Positions 34,363 through 46,490 of a DNA stretch of 64,000 bases are shown one piece after another. Under the pieces are notes generated by a model, which was given only the letters and a program-made list of their open reading frames with translations, had not been told where the DNA came from and made no database searches. This stretch comes from Clusia tigrina. Its lineage: Eukaryota > Arthropoda > Insecta > Diptera > Clusiidae. The translations under genes were made by a program, and so were the position numbers. Numbering within the stretch: position 1 is the first letter of the stretch; each line of letters starts with the position of its first letter. The stretch covers positions 4,816,001-4,880,000 of the forward strand of contig OV050033.1 in assembly GCA_920105625.2 (NCBI GenBank), in the 5' to 3' direction.

Positions 34363-37300
34363 GGAAGACGTAGGCGTGACTATAATGAGTTAATATAAGC
34401 GAGTAGTAAATTAATTTTACTAAACCCACCACCTTCTTATGTAGTGATTCACTTCGCCTTCAACTGAACCATATCAAAGCAAACACTGATAACTAACAGA
34501 GAAGGAATAAATCTCATATAGGCATAAAGTTTTTGGGTGTGACGAATACTCAGCAGGGTAAGGGATGGGATGGAAATTGAACATTTTAGAACTTGAAATC
34601 CAATGAACTTGACTGCTTGTTATTTTGATTGCTTGTTATAATGACGGAAAGTTTGTTACTGTTTGTATCGCTGGACGAAATTTGGGATTCGACACATCAA
34701 TTCTATAACAATTCCACCTCATTAATGAAGGATAATTTTCCATACTAGCTCAATTGAACTGGTGCTGCAAACCTTCTTAAGGAATTTTTTTCTTCTAGTC
34801 CTTAACAAGTGGTTACACAGCACATGATCTCACAACAGTTCCAAAGTGGTTACACTTTACCGATCACTCCATTTCATACTAATCTAAAATTTACTTCAGC
34901 AGATCAGTATACAAGGATATTAGATATGTAACCACCAACGAAGATCTCTGGTTTAGTTGGCTTACTTGTGGTTCCGTCTTTTCATTGAAAGCACCTTAAA
35001 TAAGAATCTGTAATTGTTCCCGACATATGTCAGCTTCACTGCAGGGTTCTATGAAGAATGCAGAGTACGGAATTGCATCATTTTTTAATGCTTCACACTC
35101 ATTCGAATAGAGACGTTCGCATTGGGAAAGTGGCAGCAAATGCAAAATGGGATAATAAAATAGTTAAGTGTATCGTGTGTATGTGGGTGTGAAGTTTCTC
35201 TTTGTGAATTGTATTCTACACAATATTAGCAAAGGTTGCAAAAAATCTCCTCATTTCTCGTGGAACAAATTTTATTTATACCAAACGATAGAAAATATTT
35301 CACTCAGAGACAATTTGAATAGAGGAAATCTTTTGATTAGACACCGAAACTTCTGTTAATATAATTGTACAATTGTATAAAGTTAAAAGCCTTCAGGCAT
35401 GAAGGTCGCCCCCTCCAACAAGTGTCTTTCAATTGCGTGTTTTAATTGAAATATATTTCATTTGCTGGTGAAGCAGTTGGCTTTGAGTGGGTCCGGGCGT
35501 TGGCTTCCTGTGAGGGGCAAAAGGAAACAGTCAATGCAGAATTTCTTATGAGTATTTCAAATGCTGTCTGATCCTCTTAATCGAAACTTTGTAATGTCTT
35601 CTGTCTTAAATAGTGTGAATGCGAGGGAAATAACATATTTTATGTACACTTATTGACTTCTAGAAACATTTATAAGGGGTTAACAAAACTAGAAACATTC
35701 ATATGGGATTATCAAAAGATATTGGGTAAACGAGGATTTATGGTATGTTATGCTGTGTTCAATCCTTTGCTTTATATTATTTTATAATTTTTCTTCATGG
35801 TATGTTTTGCTCTTTTACTTTGTATTTATGCAATGATGTGTTTTAAGTTATGTTTGCTTTTATATTATGTTTAAGATTTTGTTATATGCTGCTTGTTGCT
35901 GTTTTATGTCATGTTCCCAATTCTGTTTTCTGTTGTGTATTATATAAGTATTTGGTGCGTTTGTTTGTTTTCTCTTCAAAATGCCAAGGAAAGTGTATGC
36001 TTTACACGCAACTGAAAAAAGGGTGTGGCAATATCACAGCGGTTCAAAGCTAAATGCATTGTGTACATTGATGAAAAGTGAAATGTTGGTACAACTCTGT
36101 ACAAGTTGAGTTCGAGTATAAATTTGCCACATTCACGCACGCACGCACGCACATTTTTATGTCACCATTGTATGTAAATCCCTTTTCCTCGTACATCTGC
36201 AGATTACACCTGCAGATTGGGCAAGAGTTGCTTGCGTGCGGCACGAATCGCACACATACCCAGATACATACCGAAGGATACTTATGTACATATTTGTTAT
36301 GCATTTCCCAAAGCGGTCAACTGAGTGCACGTGCATGTTTTTGTGCCATGTTTGTGTACACGCGTAACTGTAATTTCTAATCTTGTCGGATCGCAAACAC
36401 GTCAATTAGCGTAACAAAACCACGAGGAACCAGCTGAGCCCTGATAGCTGAGATTGGCTGCCATAGTTCAATTACATGCAAGCAATTTGAAAGCGATAAG
36501 CGCGACTTTTTTGTCCTCTGAACTTTATTAAATTACAGCAATTTCATCGTATTCGATATATAAAGATGAAGGATAATCCATCGACAGCATTTGTAAAGAA
36601 ATTTGCACGCGTTCGGTAGCGTCAAGAAGCCGCTTCCATTGTCAGTGTTGCTCGCAGCGGTTGAGAAAAAAAATTTTTTTAAAAACCTTTCTACGCACAA
36701 CAAATGCATTTAAAGTGGCAATTTATATCGAAGGAGCTTTTATCCACAGAACCCACTCCGCCGCGCTTGCGAAAACATCGATTACAAGCGAAAAATACGA
36801 ATACGGCAAAATGAAGAGCAAAATAACCAACTACAAACGAAAGGACTCCGAGGAAGACACCACAAAAATCCATTTTGAAAACACCTTCGGGTCTGAAAGT
36901 GTAAATAACGAAAATGATGCAGCATTAAATGTCCAGAAGTGGGCTGGGTGCATAAAAATGAGGCTCCACTCTTAAAATAAATCAGAGCGACTTCAATTCG
37001 TAGGGAATCTTCTGAACAGTGTGGGAGGTGCTGTCCCGCTTGGGACAGCATGTGAGGGCTCCTTAACCGCCATCACGCTTGAAATGCAAACAAGCACATT
37101 TGCTCTCGAAACGCTTGTGGGCATTCATTTCCATAAATTTCGTGCATATTTTAAATGGAGATTTCATCAGCGCGAATATATATGCGAGTATATGTGAAAA
37201 ATATGCAATCCAAAAGGCATAAAATAAAAGATTGATTATAAAATAACTAGCTACGTGACCTTGTGAAGAACTCCACTTGAAGTTGAGAGTCGCATTCAAA

Positions 37301-38145
37301 AACAGGCCCGAGCTTTTAATTTATTGCAGCCTCCCTAGCTTCACCTTCTGTCGGGTGTGCTGCTTGCTTGTTTTCTATTCCTGCCCCTGACTAGCCAGGC
37401 GTCAAAATTGATAGCAGCTCACTTGCGGTTGAGACGTTCCTTCAATTGTATTGCTTTCCATGTAACCTCATCGCAGAAACGTGCTGTCCAACACAATCAT
37501 CCCAATCCAAGTTGGCGGTTATGCTTTCGCCTTAAGCCATTTTCAATTACTCAATACCAGATTGTTGGTGTTTTGTTGCTGCCATTTTTCTATTTCCATT
37601 TATTTGGGCATCAAATTTATTGGCAATAAAATAATTCCGAGCACGTTCATTTGATTACACGAAATGTGAAAACAGCAATGGAGACATCAGCCTCCAGTGT
37701 TGGTCTCACTGGCCGTTGGGTGTCATGAATGCAGTCAATTTGGTCGGCAGTGGCGGTTGTGGGGCTTTCACTGGCCTAACCACCAAACAAGTTGCCGCCC
37801 TGTTTGAGAGAGTTTGATTCGGACTAAGGAGGGGGATAGAGAAAGGGAGAAGGCACTCTGCTTTTAACCCACAAAAATTTCTCAAATCGAACCGAAAAGC
37901 TTGGGCCCGCTCGCAACATATTTTTGGATAATTACTGGATTTAAACGATATATCTGTATATGTCACGAAATAGATGTGACTATCATATAATTTGTAAATT
38001 TTAATACATATGCTTATGAAAATTAGTTTCTTCTAATAGTGTAGATCACCGGATTCTGTTATTCATAACAAAAAACCTGAATAAAAATAGTTTACTCCAC
38101 GTGGAATTCATTTGAGCATCAGTTGACACGGTTTAATTCTATACA
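34363..38145. other. Non-coding stretch, no gene seen
   Basis: A (ACGC)n tract at 36134-36152 supports overlapping frames on both strands. A hydrophilic 54-codon ATG frame at 36811-36975 (MKSKITNYKRKDSEED) has no homologue I can name. The rest is AT-rich sequence without recognised repeats. Confidence 0.5.
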
Positions 38146-39266
38146 AGAATTTTATAAGTTCACTTTGACTTCGAAAATAATTCATCAAACTCTCCTCTCT
38201 CCGCTCGATACAAAGTTTCTCCAAGTTTTTGATGCCCTCCAAATAACACGAGTTCTCTAGGCCCTCAAAATAGGTATTTGTTTCTTCAATGACTTATTCT
38301 CTCTCATTCGACTCAAATCTCTTATCGTCGAGACATTTCTTTATATGTGGAAAAAGGAAGGAGGGCGCTAAATCTGGAGAATATGTATTGGATGAGGGAG
38401 CATTTCGTAACATGATTCATGCAATTTTGTCAGTTGCGACTGCGTACTTGTGTGCCAGTGCATTGTCCTGGTGGAAGAGAACTTTTGTTTTCGCCAAATG
38501 CGGTCGTTTTTGCTTCAACTCGGCGGCGAAGCGATCCAACAGTTCTACATAATATGTGACGATGATCTTTTTACCCTTTTCTAGGTAATCGATGTGAATG
38601 ACACCGCTCGCATTCCAAACCTTGAAAAGGGTAAAATGACCACCGTCACATATTATGTAGAGCTGTTGGATCGCTTCGCCATGACCTTGTTGGCTGATAG
38701 ACCCACCTTGGTCCTCTTCGACTTCAATTCACCAGGAGAAGTCCATAGTCTCAACTGTGCTTTGGTCTTTGGTGTGTTTTGATGAATTCATGTTGTGTCC
38801 TCCGTCAGGTACGAAACGACTCATTCGGATTGCGATTGAACATCGTCAAACACTGCTTTGACATGGACAAATGATGGTATTTGTTATGAATTGTGAGCAA
38901 ACGTACCACCCCTCTTCCGGGCAGCATATCCAAATAGATATGAAAAATTGAAATCACCTGTAGCCTCTTTAAGTTCCCGAACCTTCACTCGCCGATCATC
39001 CAACATCATACCGTGGATTTTATCGACCATTTCTGGTGTGGTGACCACAATTGAGCGAACAGAACGTCCAGCGTCACTTGTGCTGGTACGAACGCACCGA
39101 AATTGAGCAACCCAGTGGTGGATGGTTCCAATCGATAGTGACGAGTCCCCATAAATATGTCAAGCTTTTGTAGGGTTTGCCTGATGGGCAAAAAATAGTG
39201 TTTAATGAACATACAAAATTCTCTTTTTTCTATTTTTACGAAAATGCTCGTAGGAGTCTGTTTCAC
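38146..39266 (-). pseudogene. Mariner transposase relic with inverted internal insertion
   Basis: The minus strand, frame by frame, gives the parts of a DD34D-type mariner transposase in order. The N-terminus is EKREFCMFIKHYF. The helix-turn-helix and linker region reads SIGTIHHWVAQFR, then TTPEMVDKIHGMMLDDRR. Then come KVWNASGVIHIDYLEKGKK, KVLFHQDNALAHKYAVATDK with the second catalytic Asp, YSPDLAPSFLFPHIKKCLDD, and EGIKNLEKLCIERR. The LAPSD-F motif reads LAPSFLF, so the third Asp is deleted. Several frameshifts and a stop after DKIA add to the damage. A 57-bp inverted duplicate interrupts the middle (separate entry). The plus-strand frames at 38289-38552 and 38594-38782 are shadows. Ends of the element were not identified. 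Confidence 0.88.
38525..38680. repeat. 57-bp inverted repeat inside the mariner relic
   Basis: Arms 38525-38581 and 38624-38680 are reverse complements at 53 of 57 positions and enclose a 42-bp loop. The loop is ordinary mariner coding sequence (minus-strand KVWNASGVIHIDYL), and so is the 38525-38581 arm (EKGKKIIVTYYVELLDRFA). The other arm lies where the family has only a residue or two, and read in the wrong direction it gives the same peptide on the plus strand. It is therefore the inserted, inverted copy. Confidence 0.92.
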
Positions 39267-39999
39267 ATGATTTTCATAACAAAATTTTCTGATAGATCAG
39301 TCAGAAAATGAGGGTGCGTTGTTTTGAAAGCTACTTCTGGACAAGAAAATGTTGAATTTGAGGTGGCGGCGCCATTTGTTGTAATTCTCAGGCACTAATT
39401 GGCTCACCCTTGTATCAGGTGCATCACAGATTTGGCTGTCAACGAATTGGTCAGTTGTCTTTATTTGGTAACATTCAAAACACACCAATTTTGTTCCTTG
39501 CCTCTAATCATCAATCAATAAGGTCAGTAATTCGCTTATATTTCTAACAAACTTTTTTACTGGCGGCTGGAGAAATAGTACAAGTCCCTTCTATATTAAA
39601 CTACATATGTAACTTCACTACCCGTCCTCACTGAATTCAATTTCAGAGTCTCTTCTGACGTCATGTTCAATACAATTCAATGTAGACAAAGAGTCCCTTT
39701 GTTCCTGTAAGCCTTCGAATATTTGAGAGACGATAGATAGAATTGGAGTTAGAATCTCCGAACTTGCTTCACCATATAAAGTAATTTCACTCCCGGGTAC
39801 AAGTGAGAATATACTCTTATATTTCTAAGAATGTGGCTTCTAGTAGCAAATGTTCCTTAGTTTATTTGAATCCCAATCGTACTTCTCGCCAGAAGCCTTT
39901 TGGTTAAGTAACATGTTTCGCAAAAACAGCCGAGAAGAACTCAATAAGTATCCTGAAAACTTAGGGCATTAGTATCTCTCTCTAGCAATATGTATTGAT
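39267..39999. other. Non-coding stretch, no gene seen
   Basis: A small inverted repeat ATTTTCTGA/TCAGAAAAT lies near 39289-39314, at the 5' side of the mariner relic, and might be a vestige of its end. No gene is seen. Confidence 0.4.
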
Positions 40000-40180
40000 G
40001 TTGATGGTTGCAATATTGACTTAACCAATCGCAGGGTTTGAATCGCTCCAGCATCTGTGTTTTGATACGTATGAATTTTCCCTGTTGTATCAGTGATAGT
40101 CGCAATATCGACATAAAGAATTGCGAAGTTTGAATCGCTCCCAGATTTTCTAAGGAAGACATTAAGAGACCATAACAAAC
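40000..40180. repeat. Diverged tandem duplication, 92-bp unit
   Basis: CAATATTGAC at 40011 matches CAATATCGAC at 40103, and TTTGAATCGCTCC at 40037 matches the same word at 40129. Both pairs are exactly 92 bp apart. The intervening bases are partly diverged. Confidence 0.8.
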
Positions 40181-43100
40181 TTTGCTTTTAGTTGCTTATA
40201 GATCCGATACAACACAGAGAGTGGAGAACCCTTCAAGAGATTATAGGAAACTATCATAAAGGAAAATATAGTATATATAGTATACACCCAAGGAACATAC
40301 AGTATAGATATCCATTCAGTGACGCCCTCACAGACGCGGTCGGACTGAACAATTGTTGCTCTTATCTGAGAATTTCTTATCAATTTAAAGAGCTCCCTCG
40401 CACTGCTGTTCCCAGAATACATATGAGTACATTCGGATAAATCCTTTAATTATAGCATTTTTGTTGTTTTTATCGATTTTTGCAGTGCTTTCGCTGTTTT
40501 TTGCGCGTGGCACTGTGTGGGTGCCAGGCTGCGTGCATGTGATTATTCGCCATTTCTTAAGCACAGCACACAAGCAGGAGTAATTGTAAACTTTGCTAAT
40601 TTACGAGCATTATCTTTCACATTATTTCGCCACAGAATTGCAACACAATAAAACCCGAAATGCAAAAACTTTTGACAATTGCGCATTGTGGGAGGAGAGG
40701 GCGGGGTTCGGGCTGGCTCCATTCAGTAGCGAGCGCACTGTTGCAGTTACGAGTATTGTGCACCGCACAAAGGACGCTTCTTTTCTTCTCGAGCAGCCAG
40801 TTTACTTGAATACTCGTACTCGTGCTTCAAATAACGCTCGTAAACGAGATAATGACTACGCAGTGACATTCCGAAAATGTTGCAAAAAGTTTCTGCTAAT
40901 TCAACTTATTAAATGCAATTGAGTAAAATGCGAGATAGCACAGTGGATCGGGGGGGGGGGACACTGTGTTGTAAAGAAATAATGAACCTAATAAATGTAA
41001 TTGAAATAATTTAAACGACAGCATCCCAGCCACTCAACTCGAGGCACTACAATTCCATGTAACTAATTTGATATTAATTCAGCAATTATTGCTGCAAAAT
41101 GTCGCACATAATTAATGAGAATCGCTCCAGAACGATTTGGCTTAGGGCGTATTTGGGTACTCGCAATTTGCGTGGTGGAAGGAGAGGGTAAGCAGCTTAT
41201 GGCCGCCTGCTCTGCCGTACTGTGAGATGATTGCTGCAAACTATCATTGATATTAGTAATAGGCAATTCCAAGCGAATCAAAAAGGGTCAAAAGCTGTAA
41301 ATTCCCACTTAATTGGCTGGGACGTCAAGGCAGGGCCTCTGCTGTTGGTTGCTGGAGTACGATGCCTGTTGTAAACTCGGTGATTGTCATTAGCATTATT
41401 ATCATTGTGTATTTATATAATTATACTTAACATAAACTTGGAAAGAATGAGTAACTATCTATTACAATAACTGCGTCCTCCCTATGATTGGGTGATTGCA
41501 TCGCAGCCATATTTGCATTTTATTCTGGGATACTTGTAATAGCCAATTTAGAAGAACCCGTGGAAGTGCGACTAATTCCAAGAATCTTTGCATTAATATG
41601 CAGAAGAACTGTGACGCAGCTTATCTACTGGGAAACCGATTACCTCCCTAAATAATTAATATATGTATTTAATTGAGCTTCTCGCATCTTCTGGGCTCCT
41701 TAACTGATTAGTATTAAAGTGTGATCTAATGTTGTAATTACTGGTAATTTAACTACAACTTTATTGCATTAATTAAACATAATTAATGAAGTTTCTTAGG
41801 AAATGAACACAGTACAGGAAGCGCTGTGTGCTTGAGTACTTTAGGATAAGTCAGTAAGTAGTCTGACGAACAATTGGAAACTTTTATGATCAGTGAAATG
41901 TGTTACAGAAAAATCATATTCTTAATCTTCAGAATTCCTAGAGGAATAGAATAAAGTTGGTACCGTCGAACGTCAGAGTTTTCATGTACAAATGAGTTAT
42001 CGAAGGGAGGTTCAAATGAGGTCCTTGAATGAGAAATTGAAAGTCTTTTTTCGATTTAGTATTAAGTTTAGTATAAAGATCGTAGGCTTCGCATAGGTTC
42101 AAATGATTACTGTAGTGAAATAATTGTAACTATATACATTCAAGGTATCTTTGTGTGCCCATAGAACAAAAAAACTTGTATTAGTAAAGCCAAAATCTTA
42201 CTCTATGCATTTTGTTGGTGATCAATTTACGCCACATTAAAAGGAGACCCTCACCACTTGCACCAGAATTGCAGCCTAGCTTAGAGTCCAAAGAACTCTA
42301 CAGTGGGTACTTTTCACCACTGGTGAATGATTTTAATGGGTATGCTTCATTATAATTGATAAAATCTCTCTCATAACTCTCGCAGAATAATGCAGCATAA
42401 CCCTCCAGTGTGTTGGAGTAATTTTAAATTATATATAAAATCACAGGAATCTCAACTTGCACATCAATTGTCAATGGCAGATCCTTTGATAGAAAGAAAT
42501 ATATCTCCGCATCTCTTAGCGATTATAAAATCCACCATCGCTTACACTCCGGCATCGCAGGCTCAGATTCCGTTCCATGCATCGCCCTCTGAAAAACTAA
42601 GTACCCAAACAATGTATGAGAAAATAAGCCCAAATTACTCGTATGCCAAACTTTTCCTCCTTGCAGCTATTAAGCGAAATTCACATGCCCAGCTGTTGAA
42701 TCCACTGCAGGCTGCAGCCAATCATTCGCCAACTCAAACAATGACTGCTCGAATTGGTTACAATGTTTGCCATCTTATTACACAATTTCCCGAACACATT
42801 TCCAGAATGCTCCCATCGTTGACTGCACTGAGTATGGGATGGTGTAATTTTCCGTGTCGGTTTGTTTGTGTGTGCGAGAGTGTTTATCTATTTTGTTGCT
42901 ATATTTGAGCCCTTCTTTCGCAGCAATCAACCGCTTCCGCAATTGTGCCGCTGCAAGGAAGGATGACGTAAAAGCAAGTAGCGGCATCCTTTTGAAAATC
43001 CCAATCGCTGCAACAAAGCATAGGCACATACGAGTACGAGTACATCCCCACCCTGCCCGCACACACATAGATCAGTAAACTTTTATTGCTCCCATTAATT

Positions 43101-46085
43101 TGACTTGATTTCGATTTCGTTTTCCTAGCGCCGCAACGTGGCTGCGTTGTTTATTTCGTCAGTCATGGTGTTGGCCGCTGCCTTCGCCGTTGCCGTGTCG
43201 TTGCAGCCCTCATGGCCCAGTTGAGCGCCACTAGATCGGGGTGGATTCGCGCAGCTCTCCTCCCCCTCCCATGCCGCTGGCTCTGTGCGTCGCTCAAGGA
43301 GCTGCTGTGTATTTAACCAGCACACGTTGCAATGCTTGATGCGCTTTATGCACTTCACCGGTTACTGCGATGTTGGTGGTCGATGATGCCTTGTTGCACG
43401 TGATTTTTCATGCTTCTTGTTTTACTGCCAGAACAGCGCAAATGAATGTAATTTCGAATTGTCGGTCTCTGTTTTTCGTACAAGTTCCGTTTGAACATAG
43501 TTTCCTAGTTAGTAAATAGTTGACCAGGATACGAGTACTTAGTTTGTATATATCCTTTGTGATATTTTCCTGTAAACGGCCCCTGTTACTCTGGTTAAAA
43601 TATGTCAGTAATTGGGAGGTCCATATATATTTCCAGCTTGGTATGTGTTCCAGAACCTTTGATTATTAGTGATTCCAAATTTGAAGATGAAATAGCGACT
43701 CTTTTAATGATTTCTAGAGCTCTTAGAAGAGGAAAATTTAGTTGAAATGGAGTTAAAGGAAGTACTCTAAGTTGACTCATCAGAAAAATAGGTAGATCCT
43801 TTATTGTGTGGAGAGCACAACGAAAATAATTTCAAGGCTAGACTGAAATGGACTCATTGCTGATCACTCAAGCTCTTTCCTGCATACCAGACCAATGTAA
43901 ATCGTACTGCGTCTTATACAATTTTGAAGCAGATCATTGATACTCTTAGAAATAGAAATGTGGTGGGTGAGAATTAACCAGAGCACTCAGTCTCAGGGAC
44001 CATTGTACTATAACGATATTGATATACTTACTGCATATAGTACCGTCATCCGACATCTTACAGATACTTCAAAGATCCTTCTCTGAATGCTGGGGCAGAG
44101 CACGAAACTTCACACTTCCTATATTTGTTTGAAGCTTTGAAAGGTATTTGAAAAAACTACGTGCAACCGCAAAAAATTTCGAGAAATAGGGTTGATCCTC
44201 AGAGTGTCTATCATGGGCGCACTCTGTGCCTTTGTGTGCATAGCTGGAAAATATGGATTAATATTCTAGTGGAGCAACGAACCTAATCGAATCAATACTC
44301 AAATTTGGTGGTAATAATTTAGTCGCTAATAATCACAATCGTTAATAAAAGTCGTTAATAATTTTGAAGTGATGCTTGTGTCCCCCATTTAAGACGCGAT
44401 CAGTCTACACTTTGATTTAATCAGGCAATCTTCCCATCAGCTTCGACTCAGCGCCTCGATTGCCAATTAAAGCGTTCATTAACTGCGGTCTTCAACACAT
44501 TTTTCTGCAGTTGTGATTATCTTCGCATCTGCACATTTCGGCGAAGCTCATTTTGCGTTGGTGGAAAATTGCATATTTTGATATAAAAATTCTTGACTTT
44601 GGCGCTGCATCCATCCATCCATCCACTCAGCAATCTCCGCAAGTAGGTATTTGAAAAATCTTCTCAGTTATTTGGTTGTGCGGCATGTGAAAGAACTGAA
44701 CTCAATTTCAATAGCAAAACTGCTGGGGGCCTTTCTAATATGGCAGCGCAATACTCGTTCCAAGCACTAAACAGACTCGGGAGAACTTCCCCAAATACGA
44801 CATAATCGCAGAGAAGCAGCAAATTACAAAAAATGACCGCAGGACGAAAATATCCAACTACAGAAATTCCAATGGCGTTATGAACGCTTACAACGCTTGC
44901 TTGTTAGAGCAGATTTTGATGAGTAATTTTTTTTTAGCTTGCTTTTATAAATTTCTTTCGGGGGAATTCCTATACTAGAACATGGCTGTCTGCGTGCCAG
45001 AATCAAAGAGAAGCGAAAAGATACAAAATCAACGCATCGATACACAAATTACTATCCTTGCGGGCACGCTCGTAAAGTCATATCCCATTTCCATTTGCCG
45101 TTTAGTAATTTTTTCGATTTCGATGATGTGGTCGTTAGTTCCCGCATCAAAGAAATTTTAATCTGGCCGATATACTTTTCTGGCTGCAGGGCATGGTAAG
45201 TAATAACTACATTTATAGGCACACTGGTAATGGAAAATGCGAATACAAGAGAACCAAAATAGCAGCAGTGGCAATTTTCGACCCGAACAAATCCCAATGA
45301 ACAGAAACACATGAGAGCGAAAGTGACTCGTGGAGCTTTAAAGAACAGAAGTAACTCTGCACATATGTGGGTGTGTTCGTATATATCCAAGTAGCCCGCC
45401 TTTAATGAGTCTCTAAACATGAACTCTGAAATCTTATGGCGAGAATACGGGCTAAATCAAATAAAGGACTCAAAAGAGTTAATGTAAATGTCATCAGCAA
45501 CAGGGGAAGACCTTTGGAGCAAATATAGTTACGACAAGATCCTTAAAGAAGTGAAGAGTTATAAAAGGAGAGATATAGAAACAGTAGAGTAATAAGTATG
45601 AAAAATTATAAGGATGTAAGGACTAATGTCTTTAAAGAAATATACAGAGAAATAGTAGAGAAAATATGTATGGGAAACAACAAACATTGCCATGGGCAAC
45701 TGAATGTCCTTAAGATGGTGTGAGCACGAATAATATTCTTCCATTAAGTATGTTATTCTATTCTCTAAAGATGTGAAGGGACTTAAGAAGAAGGGACTAT
45801 AAATATAGATATAGAATGGAAATATGGATGGATTCAGAAGAAGATAGAGAGTTAAAAAGAGAGATAAAGAAGCTCGCAGAAATGTGATTTTGGCGAACGA
45901 TAGAGGAGTTAATACTGCACTTAGCGATACTCATAAACTGTATAACCAAAACAGGGCTAGAGAAATGGTGAGTACGCCTAAGGTAATAACTGCTTCTGAA
46001 CAGCAGTTTCGCATTATTAGAGTCCAAACTAAAGCCTCATTCGACTATGAATACATTCAACAGCGGACTCATCCACCTTCAACGA
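40181..46085. other. Non-coding stretch, no gene seen
   Basis: About 5.9 kb. An 11-base G run at 40950-40960 sits between CACAGT and ACTGTG. (CATC)4 lies at 44608-44625. The 172-codon plus frame at 42390-42908 has no recognisable domain, ends in a GT-rich cysteine/valine stretch and is judged chance. No transposon was recognised. Confidence 0.5.
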
Positions 46086-46490
46086 ATTGGTTAAAGACGA
46101 TTTCAACACATTCCACCTATGAATAATTTCCCCTATATTCCAGTACTCGATCAAAAGACGATTTCCGCACATTCCAGCATGAATAGTTTCCCTTATATTC
46201 CTCTACTCAATCAACACTTCAAAAGAATATTTCAGCGCATTCCAGCTAAGAATATTTTCCCCTATATTCTCTTCAATCAACACTTCAAAATACGATTTCA
46301 ACACACTCCATAGTTTCCCTTATAGTCCTCTATTCAATCAACACTTCAAAAGAGGATTTCAGCACCTTCCAGCATGAATAGTTTCCCTTATAGTCCTCTA
46401 CTCGATCAAGTCGTCAAAAGACGATTTCAGCACATTTCAGCTAAGAATAGTTTCCCTAATATTCCTCTACACAATCAACACGTCACTGTT
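46086..46490. repeat. Tandem array, 57-69 bp unit, six copies
   Basis: Units of the form ATTTCAGCACATTCCAGC-ATGAATAGTTTCCCTTATATTCC-TCTACTCAATCAACAC-TTCAAAAGACG repeat with the CTTATATTC word at about 46133, 46193, 46262, 46319, 46387 and 46456. Spacings are 60, 69, 57, 68 and 69; the short units lack about 9-12 bp. Confidence 0.92.

Noticed and set aside
36811..36975. Hydrophilic 54-codon frame starting MKSKITNYKRK
   Set aside because: Vaguely like the start of hAT-type transposases, but no zinc-finger or catalytic motif follows.
38289..38782. Two plus-strand frames with a transposase-like LEKGKMTTVTYYVELLDRFA segment
   Set aside because: The segment is the inverted copy of a minus-strand mariner sequence. 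The rest of these frames is antisense to the relic, so there is no plus-strand gene.
42390..42908. 172-codon plus-strand frame
   Set aside because: No motif, no homologue I can name, and its end is a GT-rich low-complexity stretch. It is treated as chance, though a codon-substitution test in a sister species would decide.
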